Of a stretch of 8,381 bases of DNA, positions 1-6,855 are shown in pieces (the first letter of the stretch is position 1; every line of letters begins with the position of its first letter). Under the pieces are notes generated by a model. That model saw only the letters and a list, made by a program, of their open reading frames with translations. It searched no databases and was not told the DNA's origin. Both the position numbers and the translations under genes were made by a program. The DNA is from an uncultured Fretibacterium sp. (GTDB taxonomy: Bacteria > Synergistota > Synergistia > Synergistales > Aminobacteriaceae), in assembly GCA_937892105.1 (NCBI GenBank), contig CALAUZ010000197.1, positions 1 through 8,381 on the forward strand. Direction: 5' to 3'.

Positions 1-560
1 CATGCCGTGCCTTGTTTCAACGTTTCTGGCTTCAGTCTCCCCCGCCGAGCGCATATAGAGATTTTTCGCCGTGCCATCATCAAGAATACTGAGAATAAAA
101 TTATGTCTCTCGTTTTTAAGTCGTGAGATTTCATCGAGCAGGCGTTTTTCTTCAGGAGACGCAGGTGAGAACGGGTCAGATTTATCGGGCAGGTTTTCAA
201 GCTGTTTTACGAGAGCGTCAATTCTGCGGTCAAAGTCTTTAACTTCCTTCATGTAGCCTATAGCAGTTGGGACAGATGAGCCTTGAGCAAAGCCTTCAAT
301 CTGCTGTATAGCGTGTTGAATTTCATGTAGCAGTGATAGTATGGCGTTAGGGTTCAAATCTGGGTGCAGGCTGTTGCCGTCAAAGTGGAAGTTGCCGTAA
401 AGGACAATAGAGCCGTCAGGGTAAGTCATGCCAGCTGGAGAAGGAATGCCGTTAGTAATTGTATCCTCGCCCTGAATTAAACTGACACTATTATTTTTTA
501 ATTGCGGGTAAGCAGAGAAAAGTTCATTGCTCTCAAAAATCTCTCCTAGCGTAGTCTGAA
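1..560 (-). other. Zincin domain 4 (HEIQH), following unit D, partial at edge
   Basis: This is the third member of the HEIQH group. It opens with LGEIFESNELFSAYPQLKN and has HEIQHAIQQIEGFAQG with HEIQH encoded at 313-327. A helical part follows, then AGETEARNVETR just before the left edge. The expected TPLD-SEDTPR-like tail would lie outside the window. Confidence 0.75.
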
Positions 561-1983
561 CGTAAGGCTCTGTCTTTTGTCCGTTTGCTTTGAGCGTTAT
601 ACCTTTCTTCAAATGTCCATCAGGGACTTCAAATTTCCATTGTCCTTCGTGTCCCATCTCCCAGCCCGTAACGCGTCTTATGGTTCTAGGCTTAAATCCT
701 TTAGCCCGCATGTTTTGCGCCAAGTCAAGATTATAAGTGAGCCAGTTAGCACCTATAGCCCTGTCGATAAGCTCCGCGCCCTTGCGCCCAATAACCTGTT
801 TATACGTTTCATCTTGATTTCCCGTGAGCTGTTTAAGCAGAGTGTCGCGGAAATAGTCAACGGCTTCATTGTCTCCTTCAACGCCGTGAAGTTTGAGCCT
901 GCTAGTATCCCAAATGACAAAGTTGTGATAGCCGTTTTTCTTATCTCTGCTCATGCCGTCCCAGTATCTATGACCAGGAATGCCGTAACGGTTGAGGAAC
1001 ATTGACGCTTCTTTATCCGAGCCGAGTAAGTCTTCTAGAGCGTGATATAAGTCCGCACCCGTGTACCTGTGAATGTCAATCTTCTCATCAATACTTCTAG
1101 TTGAAATGATATGCTGTAACTCTTCAACGTTTTTATCGGAGCGTAGAATGCGTTTGAGCTGGCTATATTCTTGTAGCTTTCTGAACTCGTAAATGTTGCC
1201 GAGAGTGTCGCTTCTTGCGCCGTAACGTTTAAGCAGCCCTGAAATAATCTCAGTAAGGTGAGCTTCAGCTTTGGCGGGATTTCTTGCGAAATGAGAGAAA
1301 TACTTTGCAAAGAAGGAAGCCGGATTGCTATTGATAGTTTCAATGATTGGAGCGATTAGACGCTTTATTTGTTCCGGCTGGCTGTCAAGGGTTTTATCCC
1401 AGTCTAAAAGCTCGTAATTCTCTGGAATGGCCGTGTTGTAAACGTTGCCTTTTTTCTGTTCTGTATGCTGTAAATCTTTGAGTGTGTAAAGCCAATCTAG
1501 TTTTCTCTGGCTCTGCGCTAAAGCCATTCTTCCTGCGTCAGCGGTTTTTTTGCTCCGCATGAGCTTTTTACTGTCTTTAATTTCTTCCCTGTATATTTTG
1601 AGAAAATCGTCATAAATATCGAGGAATGATAAGTCCGGCCTAAGTATAGCCAAGTCCTGAAAATCTTTCAGTACAGTGTTAAGCTCTCTGTCTTCTATGC
1701 GCTTTCCATCTTTGTCAAACCACACTCCCGGCTCTGTTGAAGAGTATTCTGTGCCGTCAGACGTGCGCATAGTCATTTTACCCATGCCGTTATTCTTTAG
1801 TCCCATGCGTCTGTAACTTTCAGCCACGCTCAGATTTTCTGCAAGGTAAATACCGTATCCGTAAGCCTGATGACCTTCTCCAGTGCCTAAATATGTGAGG
1901 TCAAATCTATTGTCGAAAATGACATGCCCCGTGCCGTGATAGATATTCGACTGCTTGAAGGTTTCAATATCGGCCTGTGTCAT
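1..1983 (-). CDS. Polyvalent protein segment: ART-like domain, linker unit, zincin (3' end outside window)
   Basis: I translated this frame by hand and found no stop from 2064 down to the left edge, giving 661 codons from the ATG at 1981-1983. Domains from that ATG: ART-like at about residues 10-365 (His16 in YHGTGH, Tyr46 in GYGIYLAE, last strand HNFVIWDT near 354); a 67-residue ATGW-type unit at 391-457; a zincin with HEIQH at 553-557 and GETEARN near 651. The protein runs on past the edge. The frame is open for 27 codons before the ATG, and that stretch reads smoothly into the ART domain. No good ribosome binding site precedes the ATG. I therefore suspect it is the continuation of the 1992-6764 frame after a -1 frame change, not an independent gene. 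Family assignment rests on remembered motifs of phage and ICE polyvalent proteins. The substrates are unknown. Confidence 0.88.
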   Translation of the reverse strand, partial: MTQADIETFKQSNIYHGTGHVIFDNRFDLTYLGTGEGHQAYGYGIYLAENLSVAESYRRMGLKNNGMGKMTMRTSDGTEYSSTEPGVWFDKDGKRIEDRELNTVLKDFQDLAILRPDLSFLDIYDDFLKIYREEIKDSKKLMRSKKTADAGRMALAQSQRKLDWLYTLKDLQHTEQKKGNVYNTAIPENYELLDWDKTLDSQPEQIKRLIAPIIETINSNPASFFAKYFSHFARNPAKAEAHLTEIISGLLKRYGARSDTLGNIYEFRKLQEYSQLKRILRSDKNVEELQHIISTRSIDEKIDIHRYTGADLYHALEDLLGSDKEASMFLNRYGIPGHRYWDGMSRDKKNGYHNFVIWDTSRLKLHGVEGDNEAVDYFRDTLLKQLTGNQDETYKQVIGRKGAELIDRAIGANWLTYNLDLAQNMRAKGFKPRTIRRVTGWEMGHEGQWKFEVPDGHLKKGITLKANGQKTEPYVQTTLGEIFESNELFSAYPQLKNNSVSLIQGEDTITNGIPSPAGMTYPDGSIVLYGNFHFDGNSLHPDLNPNAILSLLHEIQHAIQQIEGFAQGSSVPTAIGYMKEVKDFDRRIDALVKQLENLPDKSDPFSPASPEEKRLLDEISRLKNERHNFILSILDDGTAKNLYMRSAGETEARNVETRHGM
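613..813 (-). repeat. 67-residue unit D
   Basis: It begins DETYKQVIGRKGAELIDRA and ends WKFEVPDGH, with the central block VTGWEMGHEGQW. Its length is exactly 67 residues, as in units A and B, but the sequence is much more diverged. It lies between ART copy 2 and zincin domain 4, the same order as ART copy 1, unit A and zincin 2. Confidence 0.85.
890..1960 (-). other. ART-like domain, copy 2
   Basis: This is the paralogue of the domain at 5400-6275, in the segment open to the left edge. It keeps the standard first motif YHGTGH (His16), then LGTGEGHQAYGYGIYLAE with Tyr46, AESYRR, and the closing strand HNFVIWDTSRLKL near 354. As in copy 1, Asn stands where PARP-type enzymes have Glu. It is about 60-70 residues longer than copy 1 in the middle, with a lysine-rich helical stretch (DSKKLMRSKKTADAGR). 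The block with IPENYELLDWD corresponds to IPENNVLIDWD of copy 1, confirming common ancestry. Confidence 0.74.
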
Positions 1984-2067
1984 GAACCCGTTTAAGCCGT
2001 TGGAGGGAGCATTATGGCTGAACGCTTTGTCTCTGGTGTCATATGGGTATTGGGATATTCTGCGTTA
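1984..2067 (-). other. Probable -1 frame change between two coding segments
   Basis: The 1590-codon frame ends in TAA at 1992-1994. The next segment's frame is open from 2064, so the two overlap by about 70 bases. No convincing slippery heptamer in the zero frame and no ribosome binding site before the ATG at 1981-1983 were found. Exactly where the switch lies within the overlap cannot be told. Confidence 0.65.
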
Positions 2068-5000
2068 TTTATTAGCCTATTGATTTCGGTGGCAATAAAA
2101 TTCCCGTAAGGCAACTCCATTTTCCATTGACCGTCTGCGCCTCTGAACCATCCAGTAGCTTGCCAGATTGTGCGGGCTGAAGAGAAATCATGATGTAATT
2201 CTGCACGTGAAGTTTCAGGCTGTATAACAACGCGAACATCCCTGCCTGTATCAGGGTCATAGCTCCAACCAGTTTTAGGCGGAAGAATAACTTTGATTTT
2301 TTGCCAGTCAGGTTTGAGCTTTTTCTCCATGCGCTGGGCAATTCTGAGGTTGTCCACGAAATTATGATTTCCGTTACGCTCATCAAGCCTTACAGCCGCA
2401 CCATATCCGACAACCTGTTTGTATACGTCTCCTTCATTCTGTTTCTGGTCTTCAGGAGTGAGTATAAGGTCATTTTCAGACATGGCCGCGCCGTTTGTCT
2501 CATGCATAGCGGATTGCCTGTACGTCTCGTTGACTTGACTATAAGGGTTGCCGAAAACGTCATTGACACCTTCAAGCATATCGCGTACACTAACAGCGTT
2601 CGTGCTGCCTATGGTTCCAGTGGCTCGTCCTATTAAGTTGGGACTGTTCTGGGAGGGGTGGGCGGACATTTTCTTTGTATATTTCATGTCATAGAGACTG
2701 ACTTCATCAATTTCCGTTTCTCCACTGTCATATTCCTTAGCAGTAAGTTTCAGAATATGAATATCGCCATCAAGCTCTACAGGCACTAGAAATCTGTGAA
2801 CCTGCTTTAAGTTGCCTTTTTGTCCTTCAATCTTTGTTACTGAGGGTTTTCTGTCTTCGTGAGTTTCAACCCTGTATGCGTTCCTTGCAAGGCTGTCAAG
2901 GTATGGCACAGACTGATAGATGACAGAGCCGCCCATGTTGTCATTGTTCCGAGCTGTATCGAGAATATGATTAAGTCCCTGCCGTGAAAGCGTAATAGTA
3001 AGGCCAGTATGCTCATTAACGACAGCACCATTTTTGAAGCGGCTTATGATTTCTTCCTGCCTTGATTTCCCGAAAGCCTTTATCCGCATATAGAATGGCA
3101 CATTGGGCAGAGTGTCGGCAATCCTGACGATTTGAACCTGCCTGTCTAAGTCAACGTCATTATTGAGTGGTTGCCTGTATGTTTCGCCTTCGTAATGGCT
3201 TTCTGCTTTTGGAGTTTGAGTGCGTACCCATTGTTTTGCGCGGGGAGTATCTTCTGACATGTCTAATGGAGTAGAACGTCTTTTTTTCTTGCTCCAATTC
3301 CTGCGTGTCATAACATTCCTGGCTTCTACTTCGCCTGCTATGGTGTGATATTTTGTGTTATCCGATTCTTTGCGCAGCTCTAAGATTTTTTCGATATATC
3401 CTTTTGCTTCTTCGTAAACAGCTCTCTCATCTTCTGAGAAATTTCTCGCTAACCGCTCAGCCGTTTCAAAATCTTCATCGTAAAGGGCATCTGTAGCTTC
3501 ATCCACTCTTCTATAGCTTTCTTTGCCCGTTAGTTTGTGTTGAGCATCAAGGACTTTATCGTTCCACATGTCTATGGTGTCGTTTATGCGCCCTGTTGCT
3601 CCCTCGCTATCGTTGTCTCCTGGTGTGAACCCTTCAATGTCCTGTATTGCGTGCTGTATCTCGTGAATAAGTATGTTGCGAACTTCTGCTGTGCTTGTGT
3701 TACTGTCTACGCTTATCTCTTTCTTAGAAAAAACACCCTTAGTATCTCTGTCGCTAAAATCTCTCTCAGCGTACCTAATATGACGTAACTCTGGGTACGC
3801 AACGTATAGTTCTGGCGCGTCAAATACTTCTTGAAGCTCGGTAAATTCATAAAACTTTCTGAGTTTTTCATAGCGTTTTTGTTCTCTGGCTGTAAGGCGT
3901 GATAAGTCAATATCTTCATCAATATCTGTCTCGGAAGGATTGTATCTTGGGTCATCCATTTTCGCCTGAAATTCGGCAGGTGTCATTATCCCGTTCCTGA
4001 GCATCTTCACCATGTCCTCGATTTCTTGTTCAATGGCTGCTTCTTCTTCCGTCATTGGTACTCTAGCTTTGTCTATAAGGTCAAGGTATTCATCATAAGT
4101 TTTCTGGTTAAACTTCCGTCTTCTAACAAGTTTTCCATCCATAAGCTCATACCGCCATTTGCCCTCAGTACCGCGCATCCAGCCGGTAGCCAACCATATA
4201 TTTTTCGCCGGAAGCCCTTTGCGCTCCATACGTCTGGCAATATTCAGGTTATCCATACGAATTGTTGAGCCTTCTGACTGGTCAATCCGTCTTGCGCCTT
4301 CAATTCCTATAATTTGCTTGTATGTCTCATTCTGACCTGTACTGCTAGCCACGCGAGGAGCTGGCCTGCCTATAATCTGCTCGCTTCTTGGAGTGTCTTC
4401 GGAAGCGTCAAGCGGAGTGCGTTTTCTTCTTGCCTCGTTCCAATATGCGCGGGTTTCAGCGTTCCTTGCTTCCGTTTCTCCTGAATGCCTCTGATATTTC
4501 GAGAATAGGTAGCTACTTCTTTCGTGAGCTTTGTCAAGAATGTCTTTTATTTTGTGAAGGCTGTCAAGCTCTGTTTCTGACAGTGTGTCGGTTAAGGATT
4601 GGGATTTGGCGTTGTCGCCGTCAAATTCTGCACCAAGAATATCAAGGATTTTGCTCCTTGTCTCACTGTCAAGCCTCGTTAGCATGGTTTCAACCTTTTT
4701 CATGAGCCTGCCGTAAGCTGTGTCTCTCTTGAGCGAGTACCCTGAACCTTGCCCGAAGCCTTCTATAAGCTGGATTGCGTGTTGAATTTCATGGATTATT
4801 GATTTTCTGAGTTCTCTTTTGGAGTTGAAGCCATTTCCGCTGGTGTTAATCTCTATAGCGTCAACATCAGGGTAATACATTGCGTCAGCTTCCTGCAAAT
4901 CTCCCAACCAAACGCTTACATTACGCAGTCTCGGATAAGCGCGGAATAATTCAGGAGCATCGAAAATATCAGATAAATTGACAGTTGCTAGCCTTTCAAG

Positions 5001-6764
5001 CTCATTGAGCCTTCTATCCTGTTCAGGTGTCGGAACAAAGTTAGGGTCATTGATATATTCTTTTCCAAGCGCGCCTTCCAGAGCATGAAGCTCTTTTGAA
5101 TATCTGCTAGCCTCTCTGAGCTTTCTTTGAATGATTTTCCCGTCCATAAGCTCATACCGCCACTTACCATCAGCACCTCTCATCCAGCCAGTAGCAAGCC
5201 ACATCTTTTTCACGGGCAATCCTTTACGCTCCATACGTCTGGCTACTCTGAGATTGTCCATGCGTATAGTTGTCCCGTCTGCTTCATCAAGCCTTCTTGC
5301 TCCGTCAATGCCAATTATCTGTTTGAAGGTCTCATTGCCAGCCTCAGTTTGCCTCTTTGAACGGGCGTAATCAAGGTAGTACTGCCTCGCCTCTTCATCG
5401 CTGTCCGCTGTCAGGCCAAGTAGCTTTATCATGTCCGTGTTCCATATCACAAAATTGTGTGTGCCGGATTTCTTGTCCCTGCTGCCTCTGTCCCAAAAAC
5501 GCAAGCCAGGTATTCCTGCCTTATTGAGGATTAAAGACGCGGCCATGTCTGCACGTTCCAGAGTTCCATGCTTCTTTGTCTTGAGCCGTCCCTGCCTGAC
5601 TAACGGTTTTAAAGCCTGCTCAAGATTGCGGTAGAATTGCTCACCTGTAGGAGACTTTTTGAGCCTCTCTAATGCTTCAGGTGTTACCCTAAGTTGACGC
5701 GCCTTTTCTATTGCCCTACGCATTCCCTTTTTGACTTCTTCCGGCTGGGAGTGAATATCTGCGTCCCAGTCAATAAGCACATTATTCTCTGGTATGTCTG
5801 CTATGTAGATATTGCCGCCACCCTCAAATGATTTTGCGTTTTTCAGAACGTCAATAACAGATTGATAGAGTTTCGCAGCCTCAGCATGTATAACAGCTTC
5901 TTCCTCAGAATTGTAACGGCTTTCAGCATTAGCTTGGCAATTATCCCTAAATTCTTCCACTCCTCTTATGATTTCATCTCTTACGCCTTCAAAGTTATTC
6001 CTTAGTTCGTTTTTAGGATAATCTGAAAGAAACTCTGAAAGCATTTCTGAAATTTCATCATTGCCGGAGTAAATAGAGCCGTCTTTCATTCTTACTCTGA
6101 ATTTTGCTCCGTATTTCCTGTAATGTTCTGCTACTTCTGGGCTTTGCTCAAAGTATATGCCCCACCCGTATGCCTGTGAGCCTTCTCCTGTTCCGATATA
6201 GCTCAAGTCAAACTGATTGCCGAGTATAATATGCCCTGTTGCGTGAGTTCTTACCTGTTCGAAACGCTCCATGTCTGAAGGCGTAATGAAGCTGTCGTTT
6301 GTTCGGCGTATGCGCTGTGAGTTGGTGCTGTTGACATCATTCCCGCTTGAAGTTACACTTTTGTCGCTAAGGGCATTAGGGAGCTGCGCTTCGGGTGTCA
6401 GCCCGTTTTGGACGTTTACCCCTTCGGACTTAGCTTTTACTATAGGCTGTCCTTCCCTAGACAAATCATATACATAACCAGCCTTAGCCTTGCGCATAGT
6501 ATGAAATGCGAGTTTCCTTCTTCCAGTCCTTACTTCCTCAACTATCAGAACATGCCCATTAATTCTCTTCTGGTAAACAATAGTATCGTTAAGGTTACCT
6601 GTAGTCCTCTCAAAACCGCGCCTTATTTCGTCAGGATTAGCGATAATTTCAGGTATGCGCTCAATATCCGCGTCAGTTACAGGTAGCTGTGCTTCTAGTT
6701 TTTCGTTACCTTCTCCATGCCTGTTAAGTGTATGATTAACCGCGCTGCCTATTATTGTATGCAC
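1992..6764 (-). CDS. Giant multidomain polyvalent protein (PBECR nuclease, ART, two zincins, LPD3-like domain)
   Basis: This is 1590 codons from a GTG at 6762-6764 to a TAA at 1992-1994. Order of parts: rest of a PBECR nuclease-like domain (1-95); ART-like domain (about 165-450); unit A (477-543) with zincin HEIQH at 658-662; unit B (812-878) with zincin HEIQH at 1034-1038; LPD3-like domain (about 1203-1365); enlarged unit C (1445-1555) with no zincin. Each zincin ends in a GE-x-EARN-x-x-TR block and a TPLD-x-SEDTPR tail. Polyvalent proteins are known in phages and conjugative elements, where they are thought to enter the recipient cell with the DNA and act against or protect from host systems. 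No signal peptide or membrane segment is seen. The GTG is doubtful: the frame is open back to a TAG at 6798-6800, and PBECR homology starts upstream of that TAG. Only a weak GAAAGA precedes the GTG. Confidence 0.9.
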   Translation of the reverse strand: MHTIIGSAVNHTLNRHGEGNEKLEAQLPVTDADIERIPEIIANPDEIRRGFERTTGNLNDTIVYQKRINGHVLIVEEVRTGRRKLAFHTMRKAKAGYVYDLSREGQPIVKAKSEGVNVQNGLTPEAQLPNALSDKSVTSSGNDVNSTNSQRIRRTNDSFITPSDMERFEQVRTHATGHIILGNQFDLSYIGTGEGSQAYGWGIYFEQSPEVAEHYRKYGAKFRVRMKDGSIYSGNDEISEMLSEFLSDYPKNELRNNFEGVRDEIIRGVEEFRDNCQANAESRYNSEEEAVIHAEAAKLYQSVIDVLKNAKSFEGGGNIYIADIPENNVLIDWDADIHSQPEEVKKGMRRAIEKARQLRVTPEALERLKKSPTGEQFYRNLEQALKPLVRQGRLKTKKHGTLERADMAASLILNKAGIPGLRFWDRGSRDKKSGTHNFVIWNTDMIKLLGLTADSDEEARQYYLDYARSKRQTEAGNETFKQIIGIDGARRLDEADGTTIRMDNLRVARRMERKGLPVKKMWLATGWMRGADGKWRYELMDGKIIQRKLREASRYSKELHALEGALGKEYINDPNFVPTPEQDRRLNELERLATVNLSDIFDAPELFRAYPRLRNVSVWLGDLQEADAMYYPDVDAIEINTSGNGFNSKRELRKSIIHEIQHAIQLIEGFGQGSGYSLKRDTAYGRLMKKVETMLTRLDSETRSKILDILGAEFDGDNAKSQSLTDTLSETELDSLHKIKDILDKAHERSSYLFSKYQRHSGETEARNAETRAYWNEARRKRTPLDASEDTPRSEQIIGRPAPRVASSTGQNETYKQIIGIEGARRIDQSEGSTIRMDNLNIARRMERKGLPAKNIWLATGWMRGTEGKWRYELMDGKLVRRRKFNQKTYDEYLDLIDKARVPMTEEEAAIEQEIEDMVKMLRNGIMTPAEFQAKMDDPRYNPSETDIDEDIDLSRLTAREQKRYEKLRKFYEFTELQEVFDAPELYVAYPELRHIRYAERDFSDRDTKGVFSKKEISVDSNTSTAEVRNILIHEIQHAIQDIEGFTPGDNDSEGATGRINDTIDMWNDKVLDAQHKLTGKESYRRVDEATDALYDEDFETAERLARNFSEDERAVYEEAKGYIEKILELRKESDNTKYHTIAGEVEARNVMTRRNWSKKKRRSTPLDMSEDTPRAKQWVRTQTPKAESHYEGETYRQPLNNDVDLDRQVQIVRIADTLPNVPFYMRIKAFGKSRQEEIISRFKNGAVVNEHTGLTITLSRQGLNHILDTARNNDNMGGSVIYQSVPYLDSLARNAYRVETHEDRKPSVTKIEGQKGNLKQVHRFLVPVELDGDIHILKLTAKEYDSGETEIDEVSLYDMKYTKKMSAHPSQNSPNLIGRATGTIGSTNAVSVRDMLEGVNDVFGNPYSQVNETYRQSAMHETNGAAMSENDLILTPEDQKQNEGDVYKQVVGYGAAVRLDERNGNHNFVDNLRIAQRMEKKLKPDWQKIKVILPPKTGWSYDPDTGRDVRVVIQPETSRAELHHDFSSARTIWQATGWFRGADGQWKMELPYGNFIATEINRLINNAEYPNTHMTPETKRSAIMLPPTA
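2100..2432 (-). repeat. Unit C, enlarged to 111 residues and without a zincin
   Basis: It begins GDVYKQVVGYGAAVRLDERNG and ends IWQATGWFRGADGQWKMELPYGN. Relative to units A, B and D it carries 44 extra residues between the MEKKLKPDWQKIK part and the ATGW part, including PPKTGWSYDPDTGRDVRVVI. Only about 35 residues follow before the TAA, so the zincin that accompanies every other copy is absent. Confidence 0.82.
2660..3160 (-). other. LPD3-like domain of polyvalent proteins
   Basis: This covers residues about 1203-1365 of the 1590-codon frame. Visible marks are FKNGAVVNEHTGLTITLS, NHILDTARN, SLARNAYRVETHEDRKP, VHRFLVPVELDGDIHILKLTAKEY and SLYDMKY. The alternation of an E-x-H-x-DRKP segment with VHRF-x-VPV-x-x-DG and KLTAKEY resembles the LPD3 or barnase-like modules that sit next to nucleases and methylases in phage polyvalent proteins. 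The family number is from memory. A ribonuclease-like role is possible but not shown. Confidence 0.5.
3240..3850 (-). other. Zincin domain 3 (HEIQH), following unit B
   Basis: This is a paralogue of the zincin at 4380-5000. It opens with LQEVFDAPELYVAYPELRHI, has HEIQHAIQDIEGF with HEIQH encoded at 3651-3665, a helical region rich in Glu and Asp, AGEVEARNVMTR near 3306-3338, and the tail TPLDMSEDTPRAKQW. All catalytic positions are kept. It diverges most from its sister in the stretch before HEIQH. Confidence 0.75.
4131..4331 (-). repeat. 67-residue unit B
   Basis: This is the closest copy of unit A: same length, 14 residue differences, most of them conservative (Phe/Tyr, Asp/Glu, Leu/Ile). 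It begins NETYKQIIGIEGARR and precedes zincin domain 3. The start of A and the start of B are 1005 bases apart, so one unit plus one zincin was duplicated in tandem, in frame. Confidence 0.9.
4380..5000 (-). other. Zincin domain 2 (HEIQH), following unit A
   Basis: The domain starts with LSDIFDAPELFRAYPRLRNV and has HEIQHAIQLIEGF with HEIQH encoded at 4779-4793. A long helical region of about 100 residues follows, then SGETEARNAETR at about 4455-4484 and the tail TPLDASEDTPR. The Glu of EARN (residue 765) is a candidate third zinc ligand. This HEIQHAIQ plus GE-x-EARN arrangement is widespread in phage polyvalent proteins, often listed as an LPD-type or zincin domain. I recall it as LPD23-like but am not sure of the number. 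Confidence 0.75.
5136..5336 (-). repeat. 67-residue unit A (ETFKQ...ATGW...YELMDGK)
   Basis: This is 201 bases encoding a unit that begins NETFKQIIGIDGARR and ends WRYELMDGK, with the central block LATGWMRGADGKW. It shares 53 of 67 residues with unit B, with no gaps. The DNA has a perfectly shared 20-base run at 5143-5162 (4138-4157 in B). It sits between the ART domain and zincin domain 2. The ATGW-x-RG-x-DGKWR-x-E block is common in phage polyvalent proteins just before this zincin type. Function unknown; it is possibly a peptidase propeptide or adaptor. Confidence 0.9.
5400..6275 (-). other. ART-like domain, copy 1
   Basis: This covers residues about 165-455 of the 1590-codon frame. The motif order matches PARP-like ADP-ribosyltransferases: His174 in THATGH; a GTGEGSQAYGWGIYF segment with Tyr204; AEHYR soon after; a helical middle; and a final strand HNFVIWNTDMIKLLG at 436-450. 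In PARP-type enzymes the last position carries the catalytic Glu; here the matching residue is Asn437. The first motif has Ala in place of the usual Gly after His. The domain could be an active mono-transferase variant or an inactive binding module. It is one of the commonest domains in polyvalent proteins. Its target is unknown. Confidence 0.72.
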
Positions 6765-6855
6765 ATATCTTTCATCGATGTTAAGGCCAGTAGCTTCCTA
6801 CAGTCTTTGAGCTTCTTTTTTCGATACTGCGGCATAATCAACCCATACTTGTCCT
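6483..6855 (-). other. PBECR nuclease-like domain, split by an amber codon
   Basis: Read through the TAG at 6798-6800, the sequence has the layout of the phage Barnase/EndoU/ColicinE5-RelE-like nuclease domains often found at the ends of phage MuF-type and polyvalent proteins. It opens with KKEAQRL, the TAG, then EATGLNID. A His-rich stretch follows (VHT..., NHTLNRHG, His16 of the downstream frame), then a QLPVTDADIERIPEIIANPD block (residues 26-45) and VEEVRTGRRKLAFHTM (75-90). The conserved His, the EVRT strand and the final THxM-like strand are present. The family is a predicted metal-independent RNase. Activity on RNA here is inference, and the exact Pfam member (PBECR2, 3 or 4) cannot be decided by eye. 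Confidence 0.75.
6798..6800 (-). other. In-frame amber codon inside a conserved domain
   Basis: The TAG follows CTG and precedes GAA. The frames on both sides are the same, and the translation across it reads KKEAQRL, stop, EATGLNID, as expected for the opening of a PBECR domain. A Gln codon CAG would become TAG by one transition. Confidence 0.8.

Noticed and set aside
577..1005. Plus-strand open frame of 142 codons, and other plus-strand frames
   Set aside because: They lie opposite a continuous minus-strand frame with recognisable domains, lack family features and change frame arbitrarily; they are shadows.
1035..1343. Minus-strand open frame of 102 codons
   Set aside because: It overlaps the ART-containing frame out of phase and has no recognisable motif, whereas the main frame is continuous through it.
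1987..1996. CTTAAAC as a -1 slippery heptamer at the end of the 1590-codon frame
   Set aside because: In the zero frame it reads GCT TAA ACG, so the required XXY YYZ phasing is absent and the stop would be met first.
4131..5336. CRISPR-like or non-coding direct repeats
   Set aside because: The repeats are 201 bases, encode a protein unit in frame, and the sequence between them encodes a zincin; there is no short palindromic repeat with unique spacers.
6765..6797. Promoter or terminator in the short gap between coding segments
   Set aside because: The 33 bases translate in frame as plausible protein matching the PBECR opening; no -35/-10 pair or hairpin with a T-run was found.
6798..6800. 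Genome-wide reassignment of TAG to glutamine
   Set aside because: Only one TAG is present in about 2,790 codons while CAA and CAG are frequent; recoded phages use TAG many times in long genes.
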